From contig NZ_ANAY01000003.1 of assembly GCF_000340965.1 (NCBI RefSeq), positions 124,001 through 188,000 of the forward strand: a stretch of 64,000 bases of DNA, given 5' to 3'. Below, in pieces: positions 8,624 to 16,303 of this stretch (positions within the stretch are counted from its first letter, which is position 1; each line of letters starts with the position of its first letter). The notes beneath the pieces were generated by a model, which did no database searches, was not told the origin of the DNA, and saw nothing but the letters and a program-made list of their open reading frames with translations. Position numbers and translations under genes: made by a program. The stretch comes from Nocardiopsis kunsanensis DSM 44524. Its GTDB lineage: Bacteria > Actinomycetota > Actinomycetes > Streptosporangiales > Streptosporangiaceae.

Positions 8624-9405
8624 CAGTTCGTCACCAGCCCGCCGTCGACGAGGAGGTTCTGGCCGGTGACCGCGCGCGCCCAGGGTGAGGCGAAGTACAG
8701 GGCCGCGTCGGCGAACTCGGCCGGGGTGACGATCCGGCGCAGCGGTGTGGAGGAGGCGATCGCGTCGAAGACCTCCTCGGGGGTGGCGGAGCTGGCGTCG
8801 GTGGTGCGCAGCAGGCCTCCGGAGACCATGTTGACGGTGATGCCGTCGGGGCCCAGGTCGTGGGCGAGTGTGCGGGTCAGCGACAGCAGCGCCGCCTTGG
8901 CCGCGGTGTAGTCGTGGTAGGGCACGACCGGGTGCTGGAACAGGTTGGTTCCGACGTTGATCACCCTGCCGAACCCGCGGGCGCGCATGCCGGGCAGAGC
9001 GGCCTGGACGGTGTTCAGCGCGCCGTGGACGGTACCGCCGAACTGGCGGTCGAGGTCGCGGGTGGTGAGCGTGTCGGCGTGGGGGCGGGCATCGCCGTTG
9101 AAGGAGAAGTCGGCGAGTGCGTTGTTGACGACGGTGGTGACCGGGGCACCGAAGTGGTCCTCGGCGGCCCGGAACATCGCGGCGACCTGTTCGGGCTCGC
9201 GGACGTCGGCCCGCACGGCCAGGGCGTGGCCGGGGTGGGCGTCGGCGAGTTCTCGGGCGGCCTCGGCGCTGGTGAGGTGGTTGACCACCACGCGGGCACC
9301 TTGCCCCAGGAAGGCCCGGACCAGGCGGGAGCCGAGTCCGCGGGCCCCGCCGGTGACGACGACGGTCTGCTGATCGATGGGGATTGCGGTACGGGGGGAG
9401 CTCAT
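8623..9405 (-). CDS. Short-chain dehydrogenase/reductase (SDR)
   Basis: The 260-residue classical SDR has the NAD(P)-binding glycine motif TGGARGLGSR (about residues 18-27), an NNALADF region around residue 95, and the catalytic YHDYTAAKAALLSL segment (Tyr and Lys of YxxxK) near residues 160-170. It ends with TGQNLLVDGGLVTN, the usual SDR C-terminus. The ATG at 9405 follows an AGAGAGG ribosome site. It is the first gene after a TPP riboswitch and is co-translated with an NtaA-like monooxygenase. The substrate is unknown. Confidence 0.85.
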   Translation of the reverse strand: MSSPRTAIPIDQQTVVVTGGARGLGSRLVRAFLGQGARVVVNHLTSAEAARELADAHPGHALAVRADVREPEQVAAMFRAAEDHFGAPVTTVVNNALADFSFNGDARPHADTLTTRDLDRQFGGTVHGALNTVQAALPGMRARGFGRVINVGTNLFQHPVVPYHDYTAAKAALLSLTRTLAHDLGPDGITVNMVSGGLLRTTDASSATPEEVFDAIASSTPLRRIVTPAEFADAALYFASPWARAVTGQNLLVDGGLVTN

Positions 9406-9461
9406 CGGCGGCCTCTCTGGCAGGGGCGAAGGCGAGCCCCCGCGGCCACCGATGTCACCGG

Positions 9462-9533
9462 CCGTGTGCGGACATCCCTTCGCCAGCGTTACCTGGATCA
9501 GGTTCGACGGGTGTCATCTCAGCCCGCACACGT
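9462..9533 (-). ncRNA. TPP (THI element) riboswitch
   Basis: On the minus strand the segment carries the conserved TPP aptamer parts in order: GGGCTGAGATGACACCCG, then ACCTGATCCAGGTAACG, then CTGGCGAAGG. A P1 stem joins CGTGTGCGG (9532-9524) to CCGCACACG (9471-9463), 9 bp. It ends 57 bases before the start of the SDR gene. Thiamine pyrophosphate should repress the SDR/monooxygenase operon, as THI elements generally do. Downstream GGTGGCC could pair with GGCCGCC near the ribosome site, which would suit translational control, but that part is a guess. Confidence 0.9.
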
Positions 9534-9638
9534 GTGTTGCGAGCGCCCCGTGTCACTGCCGCTCAAGATAACCCATGGATGCGCTCTCGGGCCACCGCTC
9601 CTGGGGTCGGCACGAGCGGCCAGGAGCGGTGGTGGGCG

Positions 9639-9666
9639 CCTCGGGCCCTGCTCGCAGAGCCCGAGG
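9639..9666. terminator. Hairpin between the frameshifted gene and the riboswitch
   Basis: CCTCGGGC (9639-9646) and GCCCGAGG (9659-9666) form a perfect 8-bp stem with a 12-base loop, just past the stop of the minus-strand gene ending at 9685. Confidence 0.5.
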
Positions 9667-9684
9667 CCGGCAGGGAGAACGTGC

Positions 9685-10468
9685 TCAGGCCGCGAGCGCA
9701 GCGTGATAACTCTGTCGCAGCAGCCGAGCGGCGCCGTCCCCGAGAACATCCTTGCCCAAGGGGACGAGGCACAGGCGGGCGATCTCGGTGTAACGTACCG
9801 GACCGGGGCAGACGAAGACCCCGAGGACACGCATCGTGAGCAAGAGCTCCTGGACCCGCGTTCCGGTGGGGAGGCCGGCGGCACACTCCCCCACCGTTTC
9901 CAGCGCCGTGTCGGCGAGGAGCTCCTGGGCCGGCCCCCAGTCCGGTGGGGACCTCTCCTCGAGGAACTCCTTCGCCGAGTCCGGGGCTCTTTCCACAGCA
10001 CGGTCGACCCGGGTTGCAGTACTCACCAGCGCAGCCAGCAGGGCACACCAGAAGTGGCCGGGCAGGACCTCGGCGATCCGGGCCATGTTTGGATGCCTGT
10101 CGGTGTACCGCCCCGCAGCACCACGTACGAGGGAAGACTTCTTCGCTCACCGCGTCGCCGAGCTCCTCGACCCGGGAGGCCTCCAGCGAGTGCCGGGCGA
10201 GGTACTCGGCGGCCTCTACCCTGGCCGCCTCGGTCGCGTGTGCGAACATTTGCGGTGTGGGGGAAGCCAGGTTCACGCACCTGGTCCGTTCGTCCGCCCC
10301 CACTGCCACATACCAGTCCCGTTCCGCACGTTCACAGCGGTCCGCGCGTTCGCCGGGGGAACCACGCGCCAGCGCGAGACAGCCGGGCCAGCCGTGACGA
10401 CTGCCCCCACAGCCGGAACAACTACAGGTCCTGCCTCGAGCCTTTGCGCAGGGGGCGTTGTGCGCCAT
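9685..10468 (-). pseudogene. Cysteine-motif hypothetical gene with an apparent frameshift
   Basis: The ATG at 10468 follows GGAGG. The frame reads MAHNAPCAKARGRTCSCSGCGGSRHGWPGC, a compact cysteine/histidine cluster that could bind zinc, then a helical region ending ELGDAVSEEVF. From about 10130 this frame becomes arginine/proline shadow, while the neighbouring frame picks up coherently as LVRGAAGRYTDRHPNMARIAEVLPGHFWCALLAALVST and runs to the stop at 9685. Joined across one shifted base the product would be about 260 residues. Either the gene is inactivated or the assembly has a one-base error. I do not recognise a named family. Confidence 0.6.
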
Positions 10469-10617
10469 GAAACCTCCGGGATGAGGAAAGCGCGAGCTGA
10501 GAGGTTGTCCAGTACTGCTCTTCTTCCCACGGGAGCGCCGAATCCCGGTATCCGCTGCGCGGCCACTGTGCTGTTGCCTCGGGGTGACTGCGGTGTTGTG
10601 TCACCGAGCGCAACCGG

Positions 10618-11085
10618 TCAGCCGGTGTAGGGGGCGCCTTGGCCAAACGCGTGTTCCACGCGCAGCCGTTGGGTGTGGTGCATCTCCAGCCCCGCTGCTT
10701 CCTCGGGGGTGAACCACCCCACCTGGCGGGACTCCTCACTGACCGCGAGCCCTCCCCCGACGACCCGGGCACGGAAGCACACGTTGAACTGTCGACGTAC
10801 TTGCCCGTTGCTGTAGGCGATCACGTGCCGGGCGTCGGTGTAGGTGCCCACCAGACCGGTCACCTCGACCTCGTAACCGGTCTCCTCAAACGCCTCGCGC
10901 GCAGCCGCATGCGGCAGGCTCTCGGTCATCTCCATGACCCCGCCCGGCATCGCCCACAGCCCGTTGTCCGCCCGCTGCTGCAACAGCAGACGCCCCTGCT
11001 CGTCGAGGACGGCCGCGGTGGCGGCGACCACCACACTGTTGGGCACGGGCGCGTCCGAATCGTCGTAGTACTCGGTACGGGCCAT
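10618..11085 (-). CDS. NUDIX hydrolase
   Basis: The 155-residue protein has a near-complete Nudix box: GGVMEMTESLPHAAAREAFEETG, matching GX5EX7REUXEEXGU, at about residues 50-72. Around it is the usual fold (NSVVVAATAAVLDEQGRLLLQQRADNGLWAMPGG before and YEVEVTGLVGTYTDARHVIAYSNGQVRRQFNVCFRARV after). Such enzymes cleave nucleoside diphosphates linked to another group; the substrate is not predictable. The ATG at 11085 was chosen because the open frame upstream is arginine-rich shadow overlapping the divergent oxidoreductase promoter. It shares no overlap with its neighbours. Confidence 0.88.
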   Translation of the reverse strand: MARTEYYDDSDAPVPNSVVVAATAAVLDEQGRLLLQQRADNGLWAMPGGVMEMTESLPHAAAREAFEETGYEVEVTGLVGTYTDARHVIAYSNGQVRRQFNVCFRARVVGGGLAVSEESRQVGWFTPEEAAGLEMHHTQRLRVEHAFGQGAPYTG

Positions 11086-11294
11086 GAGCTCAGGAACTCC
11101 TCGAGGGGTCGGGGGCTGCGCTGCACGGCATCCATACTGGCAGTACCGGCCTCGCCCCGTCCCACGAACCCCGCAGGCACGCCCCGGCACCGCCCACACG
11201 GCCAGGCCGACAACACCTGCCTTACGCGAGCTCTCGGTGCGCTGAGGCAAGGAAGATTCCGGAATACGAGAGTGCTTGCGGTGTTGCCCTGACC

Positions 11295-12314
11295 ATGAAG
11301 AGAATCGGGTTCCTGTCTTTCGGCCATTGGACACCGTCGCCGCGCTCCCAGGTGCGCTCGGCCTCCGATGCGCTGCTGCAGTCGATCGACCTGGCCGTGG
11401 CCGCCGAGGAGCTGGGCGCCGACGGCGCCTACTTCCGGGTGCACCACTTCGCGCGGCAGTTGGCCTCGCCCTTCCCCCTGCTGTCCGCGATCGGCGCCCG
11501 CACGAACCGGATCGAGATCGGCACCGGCGTGATCGACATGCGCTACGAGAACCCCCTGTACATGGCCGAGGACGCCGGCGCCGCCGACCTCATCGCGGGC
11601 GGCCGCCTCCAACTCGGAATCAGCCGAGGAGCACCGGAACAGGTCGTCCGGGGCTACGAGTACTTCGGTCACCGCCCGGCGGAGGGCTCCACCGACGCCG
11701 ACATGGCCCGGGAACACACCGCCTCCCTGCTCCGGACACTGGAGGGGGAAGGCTTCGCCGAACCGAACCCGCAGCCGATGTTTCCGAACCCGCCCGGCCT
11801 GTTGCGCATCGAACCGCACTCCGCCGGGCTGCGCGAGCGCATCTGGTGGGGCGCCGGAAGCAGGTCCACCGCCCGCTGGGCCGGGGAGCAGGGGATGCAC
11901 CTGATGAGTTCGACGCTGCTGACCGAGGACACGGGGGTGCCCTTCCACCAGCTGCAGGCGGAACAGATCCAGGACTTCCGCGAGGCGTGGAGCGCCGCCG
12001 GCCACCGGCACCAGCCCCGTGTCTCGGTGAGCCGCAGCATCTTCCCCCTGGTGAGCACGTTCGACCGGCAACTGTTCGGCCGCGAGAAGGCCAGCACCGA
12101 CCAGGTCGGCCACCTGGAGGAGGGCCCGGCCCGCTTCGGCAAGACCTACGCCGGCGAACCGGACGAACTCGTCGAGAAACTGGCCGGGGACGAAGCCGTC
12201 GCCACAGCGGACACGCTGTTGATCACCGTGCCCAACCAGCTCGGAGTGGACTACAACGCCCACATCATCGAGAACCTGCTGCGCCACGTCGCCCCCGGAC
12301 TCGGCTGGCGCTGA
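11295..12314 (+). CDS. Luciferase-like (LLM class) flavin-dependent oxidoreductase, complete copy
   Basis: The 339-residue protein starts MKRIGFLSFGHWTPSPRSQVRSASDALLQSIDLAVAAEELG and continues with ASPFPLLSAIGARTNRIEIGTGV, the usual opening of luciferase-like TIM-barrel monooxygenases. It lacks a strong Shine-Dalgarno sequence directly before the ATG. It is the intact partner of the truncated copy at the left window edge. Most differences are silent or conservative (for example Ser to Asn after GART, and Tyr to His near the C-terminus), which suggests both copies have been under selection or were homogenised recently. The substrate is unknown. Confidence 0.88.
   Translation: MKRIGFLSFGHWTPSPRSQVRSASDALLQSIDLAVAAEELGADGAYFRVHHFARQLASPFPLLSAIGARTNRIEIGTGVIDMRYENPLYMAEDAGAADLIAGGRLQLGISRGAPEQVVRGYEYFGHRPAEGSTDADMAREHTASLLRTLEGEGFAEPNPQPMFPNPPGLLRIEPHSAGLRERIWWGAGSRSTARWAGEQGMHLMSSTLLTEDTGVPFHQLQAEQIQDFREAWSAAGHRHQPRVSVSRSIFPLVSTFDRQLFGREKASTDQVGHLEEGPARFGKTYAGEPDELVEKLAGDEAVATADTLLITVPNQLGVDYNAHIIENLLRHVAPGLGWR
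11321..12314 (+). repeat. Direct repeat copy B of a monooxygenase gene
   Basis: This segment is gap-free and about 97% identical by eye to bases 1-994. The identity ends at the stop codon, and the bases after the two TGAs are unrelated. Confidence 0.9.
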
Positions 12315-12387
12315 GGTGTCGCGTGGTCCGGAGCCGTGCCGGGCGGCGGTCCCGCCCCATGTTCCCTCGTCAGACTAGGTTGAGGGG

Positions 12388-13749
12388 ATGAGCCCGAAGG
12401 AGAACATCTACTCCACTCTGGTCAAGCGCAACCGGGGCTCCGAGCAGGAGCTGCCCGAGGACGTGCGGAACAACATCGCACGCAACGGGCTGCGCCTGGT
12501 CTCGGCCAGTGCCCTGCAGGCCTCCGGCGACCAGACGGTCAACGCCTCGACCGTCCTGCCGTGGCTCTTCCACGCCCTGGGTGTGCCGGCGGCTCTGGTC
12601 GGGGTGCTCGTGCCCGTGCGCGAGTCCGGGTCGATGCTGCCCCAGGCGCTGCTGACCCCGCTGATCCTGCGTGCCCGGCAGCGCAAGTGGGTGTTCGTCC
12701 TCGGGTCGCTCGTCCAGGCCCTGGCGGTGGCGGTGATGGCGGGCACCGCCTCGCTCGGGCACGGGCTCACTGCCGGGGCGGCCATCGTGGCCGCCCTGGC
12801 GGTGTTCTCGCTGGGCCGGTGCCTGTGTTCGGTCTCGACCAAGGACGTCCAGGGCCGTACCGTCCCGGGCGGGGAACGGGGCCAGATCAACGGGTTGGCC
12901 ACCACCGCTTCGGGTCTGGTGGCCATCACCTTGGGGTTGGGGATCCGTTTCTTCGGTGGGCAGGAGCTGGAGGCCGGGCAGCTGGCCTGGGTGTTGGCCG
13001 CGGGTGCCGCCCTGTGGGTGGGGGTCGCGTGGATCTACGCCGGGGTACGGGAACCGTCCGGTTCCGACGGCGGGCACCCCTCGGGCTCGGCGGGGACCGC
13101 AGCCGGGGACACCGGCGGTGGCTCCGGCCCGCAGCAGGGGTGGTTCGGCCGGACCTACCGGATGCTGCGAGAGGACCGCACATTCCGGATCTTCGTGTCC
13201 GTGCGCAGTTTCCTCCTGGTCTCGGCGCTGAGCCCGCCGTTCGTGGTCACCCTCTCCACCCAGTACGGCACCACCGGCCTGGGAGGCCTGGGCGGCTACA
13301 TCCTCGCCTCCGGCGTGGCCGCACTGCTGGGCGGACGCCTCTTCGGCCGGCTCGCCGACAGATCGAGCCGCACACTGATGGCCGCCGGGGCAGGGTTCGC
13401 CTCCCTTGTGACGCTCGTGCTGGTGCTGGTGGTGTCCTTGCCGGGTTTCACCGGCGATGCGGGGTGGAGCTCCGGGTTGTTCATCGCCTGCTACTTCCTG
13501 CTGACCCTGACCCACATCGGTGTGCGGGTGGGCCGCAAGACCTACGTCGTGGACATGGCCGAAGGCGACCGGCGGACCACCTACGTCGCGGTGTCCAACT
13601 CGGCTCTGGGGATCGTCCTGCTCGTGGTCGGCGGGGTCAGCTCGCTGCTGGCTCTTGTCGGCGTCGTGTGGGCGCTGGTCTTCCTGGCCGTTCTGGGCCT
13701 GGTCGGGGTGGTGGCCGGCAGCAGACTTCCCGAGGTCTCACGGGGCTAG
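12388..13749 (+). CDS. MFS permease, function unknown
   Basis: The 453-residue protein has about 12 hydrophobic segments. Around residues 215-245 it has a Gly/Ser-rich loop (PSGSDGGHPSGSAGTAAGDTGGGSG) between the two halves. Major-facilitator features include the GRLFGRLADRSSRTLMAAGAG segment, an A-motif-like loop between helices 8 and 9. The soluble N-terminus (SPKENIYSTLVKRNRGSEQELPEDVRNNIARNGLRLVSASALQASGDQ) is longer than usual. The start follows TTGAGGGG. It lies 73 bases behind the oxidoreductase and could be co-transcribed with it. The substrate is unknown. Confidence 0.75.
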   Translation: MSPKENIYSTLVKRNRGSEQELPEDVRNNIARNGLRLVSASALQASGDQTVNASTVLPWLFHALGVPAALVGVLVPVRESGSMLPQALLTPLILRARQRKWVFVLGSLVQALAVAVMAGTASLGHGLTAGAAIVAALAVFSLGRCLCSVSTKDVQGRTVPGGERGQINGLATTASGLVAITLGLGIRFFGGQELEAGQLAWVLAAGAALWVGVAWIYAGVREPSGSDGGHPSGSAGTAAGDTGGGSGPQQGWFGRTYRMLREDRTFRIFVSVRSFLLVSALSPPFVVTLSTQYGTTGLGGLGGYILASGVAALLGGRLFGRLADRSSRTLMAAGAGFASLVTLVLVLVVSLPGFTGDAGWSSGLFIACYFLLTLTHIGVRVGRKTYVVDMAEGDRRTTYVAVSNSALGIVLLVVGGVSSLLALVGVVWALVFLAVLGLVGVVAGSRLPEVSRG

Positions 13750-13762
13750 CCACCACCGCCGG

Positions 13763-13804
13763 CCGGGCCTCGACAGCAGAGCCGAGGGCGCCGCCGAGGC
13801 CCGG
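13763..13804. terminator. Convergent terminator hairpin
   Basis: CCGGGCCTCG (13763-13772) and CGAGGCCCGG (13795-13804) form a perfect 10-bp inverted repeat. It lies between the MFS gene (+) and the end of the ADP-ribosylglycohydrolase operon (-). Confidence 0.6.
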
Positions 13805-13859
13805 AAATCCGCCCCTCCCCCGCTCCGATCGCCTGGCCTCCCCGGCGCCAGGACAGGAG

Positions 13860-15599
13860 CTAACCCTGGGTGGGCCACACGAGCACCTCGTTGCCGTCCG
13901 GGTCACGGACACGCAAGGAACCGGATACGTCCTGCGGTCCTGGAGGGAGTCGCTCGATCCCATACTCCTCGATACGCCGGTTGACGCCCTCAGGGTCCGA
14001 ACTGGCCAGGGTGATCTGTGTGCTGGCCTCGAAGAGGGAGGGCGTGTCATCACTCTGGAGGAAGACGAACCAGCGGCTCAGGTACAGCGCACGACCTTTC
14101 TGGCTGACCTGCGCGCCGAGGACGTCGGAGTAGAACTCACGAGTCCTCACAAGGTCCCTCGCCTGGAGAGCGAGTCGGCTGACGACCGTGGCCGGATCCG
14201 ATGACCGTCGCTCGGGCTGTTCCGGACGCCCCGACACCTCGTTGGATGCCTCGCTCCGGACAGGGTCCTCACGCTTGTCGACGATCACCTGCTGCCCGTC
14301 GGCGAGGGCCAACCGGAAACGCTCCATCCCCCGTTTTCCTGAACTCTCCAGGCGTTCTCGCTTCGCCGACGCCACAGCGCGGCCGTCGACGAAGACGCCC
14401 GGGCCCTCCGCCTCCGCCAGGGATTTCAGCCAGGTGTCGTTGTTCGGAGGCGGCCCCGTCGGGGCCGGAGCATCCTGCGTCGGCCGACAGAGCCGTTCGG
14501 CCAGCGAACCGATGTATTCGTGGTCCTGGAGTTCGGGCGTCAGCCCCAGGAGCCACGGGGTTCCGTGCACCGTTCCCAGGATCCCTCCGGTCATGGAAGC
14601 GAGGGTGTCCGTGTCGGCATCGGGCAGGAAGGCGGGCTTGAGCAGGCCTGTCTGAGGTTTGGCCGAGAACCGGTCAGCCAGGTAGCAAGCAGCAGCGGCA
14701 GTGACGGTCCCCGCTCCGTTCACCTTCGGATCGAAACACCCCAGAGCGCGCAGGGTCCCCTCGTCGTCGGCCAGAGCAGCCCGCTCCAAGGAACGCTGTG
14801 CTGTGCGCAGCAGGTCCCCCATCTCACCAGCAGTAGCCTCCCAGGAACGGCGGAAGTCGGTACCGGTATGCCGGTGGAACGAGTCCAGCCAGGAGGAGGA
14901 GAACACTTCGCAGGGGATCGTGGGGTCCGCCCAGTCCGCCTGCTGTTCCAGAAGCTCCTCCACCAGGCCGCCGTACGCCAGGGGTTCATGCAGCCGTAGT
15001 GTGTGTCGCACTGCCAGCGCATAGACGACCGCACCCAGCAGCGCTCTGGTGTGCCCGTGGGTCCCTGCTCCGTCCAGAACCACCCTCTCCACCAGAGCGC
15101 GCGGGGCCGGGTCCTCGGTGAGGAGAAGCGCGTGGGGGGCGATACGCATGGCCGCCCCGTTGGCCCCGGCCGCGTAGTACCCCTGTACCGTCTTCTCGCC
15201 GGCCTCCCAGGGGGCCCGGCCCTTGGCCCAGGAGCGGCAGGCATTGAGTACGGCACGGCCGCCCCCTCTCTGGTAGAGAGGCCAGGCAGGCAGCTCCGTG
15301 CCGGTCAGCCAGGTTTGCCAGCCCTCGCCCTTCAAACAGGCCCGTGCACTTGCGAGCAGCAATTGTGTGTCGTCGCTGTACTCCCCTGCGGCCACAGGGT
15401 CTCTGTATCGGGCGAACCGGTTCCCGCCCCAGCGGTTCCAGGAACGGAAGGCCCATCGCGGTTCGGCCCGGCGGGAGTTCTTACCCCCGATGATCCCGCT
15501 GCGTTGCTCTTGGGGCCATCCCAGGGCGTCCCCTACTGCAGCGCCCAGGAGCAGCCCCCGGCCCCGGTCCGTCAGGTCCAGTAGCGTCGGCTCCGTCAT
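13860..15599 (-). CDS. ADP-ribosylglycohydrolase fused to a VOC (glyoxalase-like) domain
   Basis: Residues 1-375 are an ADP-ribosylglycohydrolase (ARH/DraG family): GAAVGDALG at 19-27, SDDTQL at 75-80, GANGAAMRI at 145-153 and DADTDTLASMTGGILG at 327-342. These provide the usual metal-binding acidic residues. A low-complexity linker follows. Residues 471-579 are a VOC/glyoxalase-like domain (LALQARDLVRTREFYSDVLGAQV ... LRVRDPDGNEVLVWP). The start overlaps the stop of the DarT-like gene by 4 bases (ATGA). The inferred job is removal of ADP-ribose attached by the upstream transferase, as in a toxin-antidote pair. The purpose of the VOC part is unknown, and an ARH-VOC fusion is unusual. Confidence 0.85.
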   Translation of the reverse strand: MTEPTLLDLTDRGRGLLLGAAVGDALGWPQEQRSGIIGGKNSRRAEPRWAFRSWNRWGGNRFARYRDPVAAGEYSDDTQLLLASARACLKGEGWQTWLTGTELPAWPLYQRGGGRAVLNACRSWAKGRAPWEAGEKTVQGYYAAGANGAAMRIAPHALLLTEDPAPRALVERVVLDGAGTHGHTRALLGAVVYALAVRHTLRLHEPLAYGGLVEELLEQQADWADPTIPCEVFSSSWLDSFHRHTGTDFRRSWEATAGEMGDLLRTAQRSLERAALADDEGTLRALGCFDPKVNGAGTVTAAAACYLADRFSAKPQTGLLKPAFLPDADTDTLASMTGGILGTVHGTPWLLGLTPELQDHEYIGSLAERLCRPTQDAPAPTGPPPNNDTWLKSLAEAEGPGVFVDGRAVASAKRERLESSGKRGMERFRLALADGQQVIVDKREDPVRSEASNEVSGRPEQPERRSSDPATVVSRLALQARDLVRTREFYSDVLGAQVSQKGRALYLSRWFVFLQSDDTPSLFEASTQITLASSDPEGVNRRIEEYGIERLPPGPQDVSGSLRVRDPDGNEVLVWPTQG

Positions 15600-16303
15600 G
15601 CTGTCCCTCCATCGGCTGTGGGTGCCCAGGGGGTCAGCGGGATGTCGATTCCACCGTGGAGCCTCCTGCGCAGCTCTTCCTTATCAAACAGGTGGGGTGA
15701 GACAACCCAGGAGATGCTGGAGGGATCCATGCCTGTCAAACTCAGTCTGGCCCACTCGGCTGCAGCCTTCTCAGCGGTGGGGACGGCCACTGCGGAAATA
15801 TGTGTGCTCGAGATCGGTCCCGGGACCAGGACCTCGGCTTGGAGGTCGGTGGCCACCCCGGGGGTGTGTGTCGGGCTCCGTCGCCACCCACCCACCTGCT
15901 CGGCGAAGCAGGCAGCGAGTCCGGCGCCTCCTTCCTTCAGGTGCGCGCCCTTGCCTTTGGCCGCATTGTAGGCAGCGAAGAGCGTCCCCGGGAGGGTGAC
16001 CAGGGAGATGTCGAGGAAGAGGCACACCCAGTCGGGATAGTTGGTGAATGCGGCCTTCCTCTGGGCCTGGGCAAGGTAGTAACCGTTGGGGTACTCGAAC
16101 GTGCAGCAGATCCGGTCGGGGTGCCCGTCGAAGCGCTCCCTGTCGGTGGGGGAGAAATACTCGGGGGAGCGCTGTGCCAGGTCCGCGCTGCTGCGGATCC
16201 TGCCGTCCTCCACGATGTAGGCCAGGTTCATCGACGGGGTGAAGTGGGCGAGCCGCGTGGAACCGTATGCGCGGAGGGCCTCGGTCACCGAGAGCGCGGT
16301 CAC
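15596..16303 (-). CDS. DarT-like (DUF4433) ADP-ribosyltransferase
   Basis: The 235-residue protein has the DarT/DUF4433 layout: an N-terminal HFTPSMNLAYIVEDGRIRS (residues 20-38; DarT enzymes have an H-I/F-T..NL..I...G motif), a middle ICCTFEYPNGYY / GTLFAAYNAAKGKGAHLKEG region, and QAEVLVPGPISSTHI (155-169). In the last segment Glu157 is the candidate catalytic residue. DarT enzymes attach ADP-ribose from NAD to DNA bases and act as toxins or phage-defence effectors. The GTG start overlaps the helicase stop by 4 bases and its own stop overlaps the hydrolase start by 4. Known DarT genes pair with macro-domain or NADAR partners; here the partner is an ARH-type hydrolase. The family assignment is from pattern only. 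Confidence 0.72.
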   Translation of the reverse strand: MTALSVTEALRAYGSTRLAHFTPSMNLAYIVEDGRIRSSADLAQRSPEYFSPTDRERFDGHPDRICCTFEYPNGYYLAQAQRKAAFTNYPDWVCLFLDISLVTLPGTLFAAYNAAKGKGAHLKEGGAGLAACFAEQVGGWRRSPTHTPGVATDLQAEVLVPGPISSTHISAVAVPTAEKAAAEWARLSLTGMDPSSISWVVSPHLFDKEELRRRLHGGIDIPLTPWAPTADGGTA

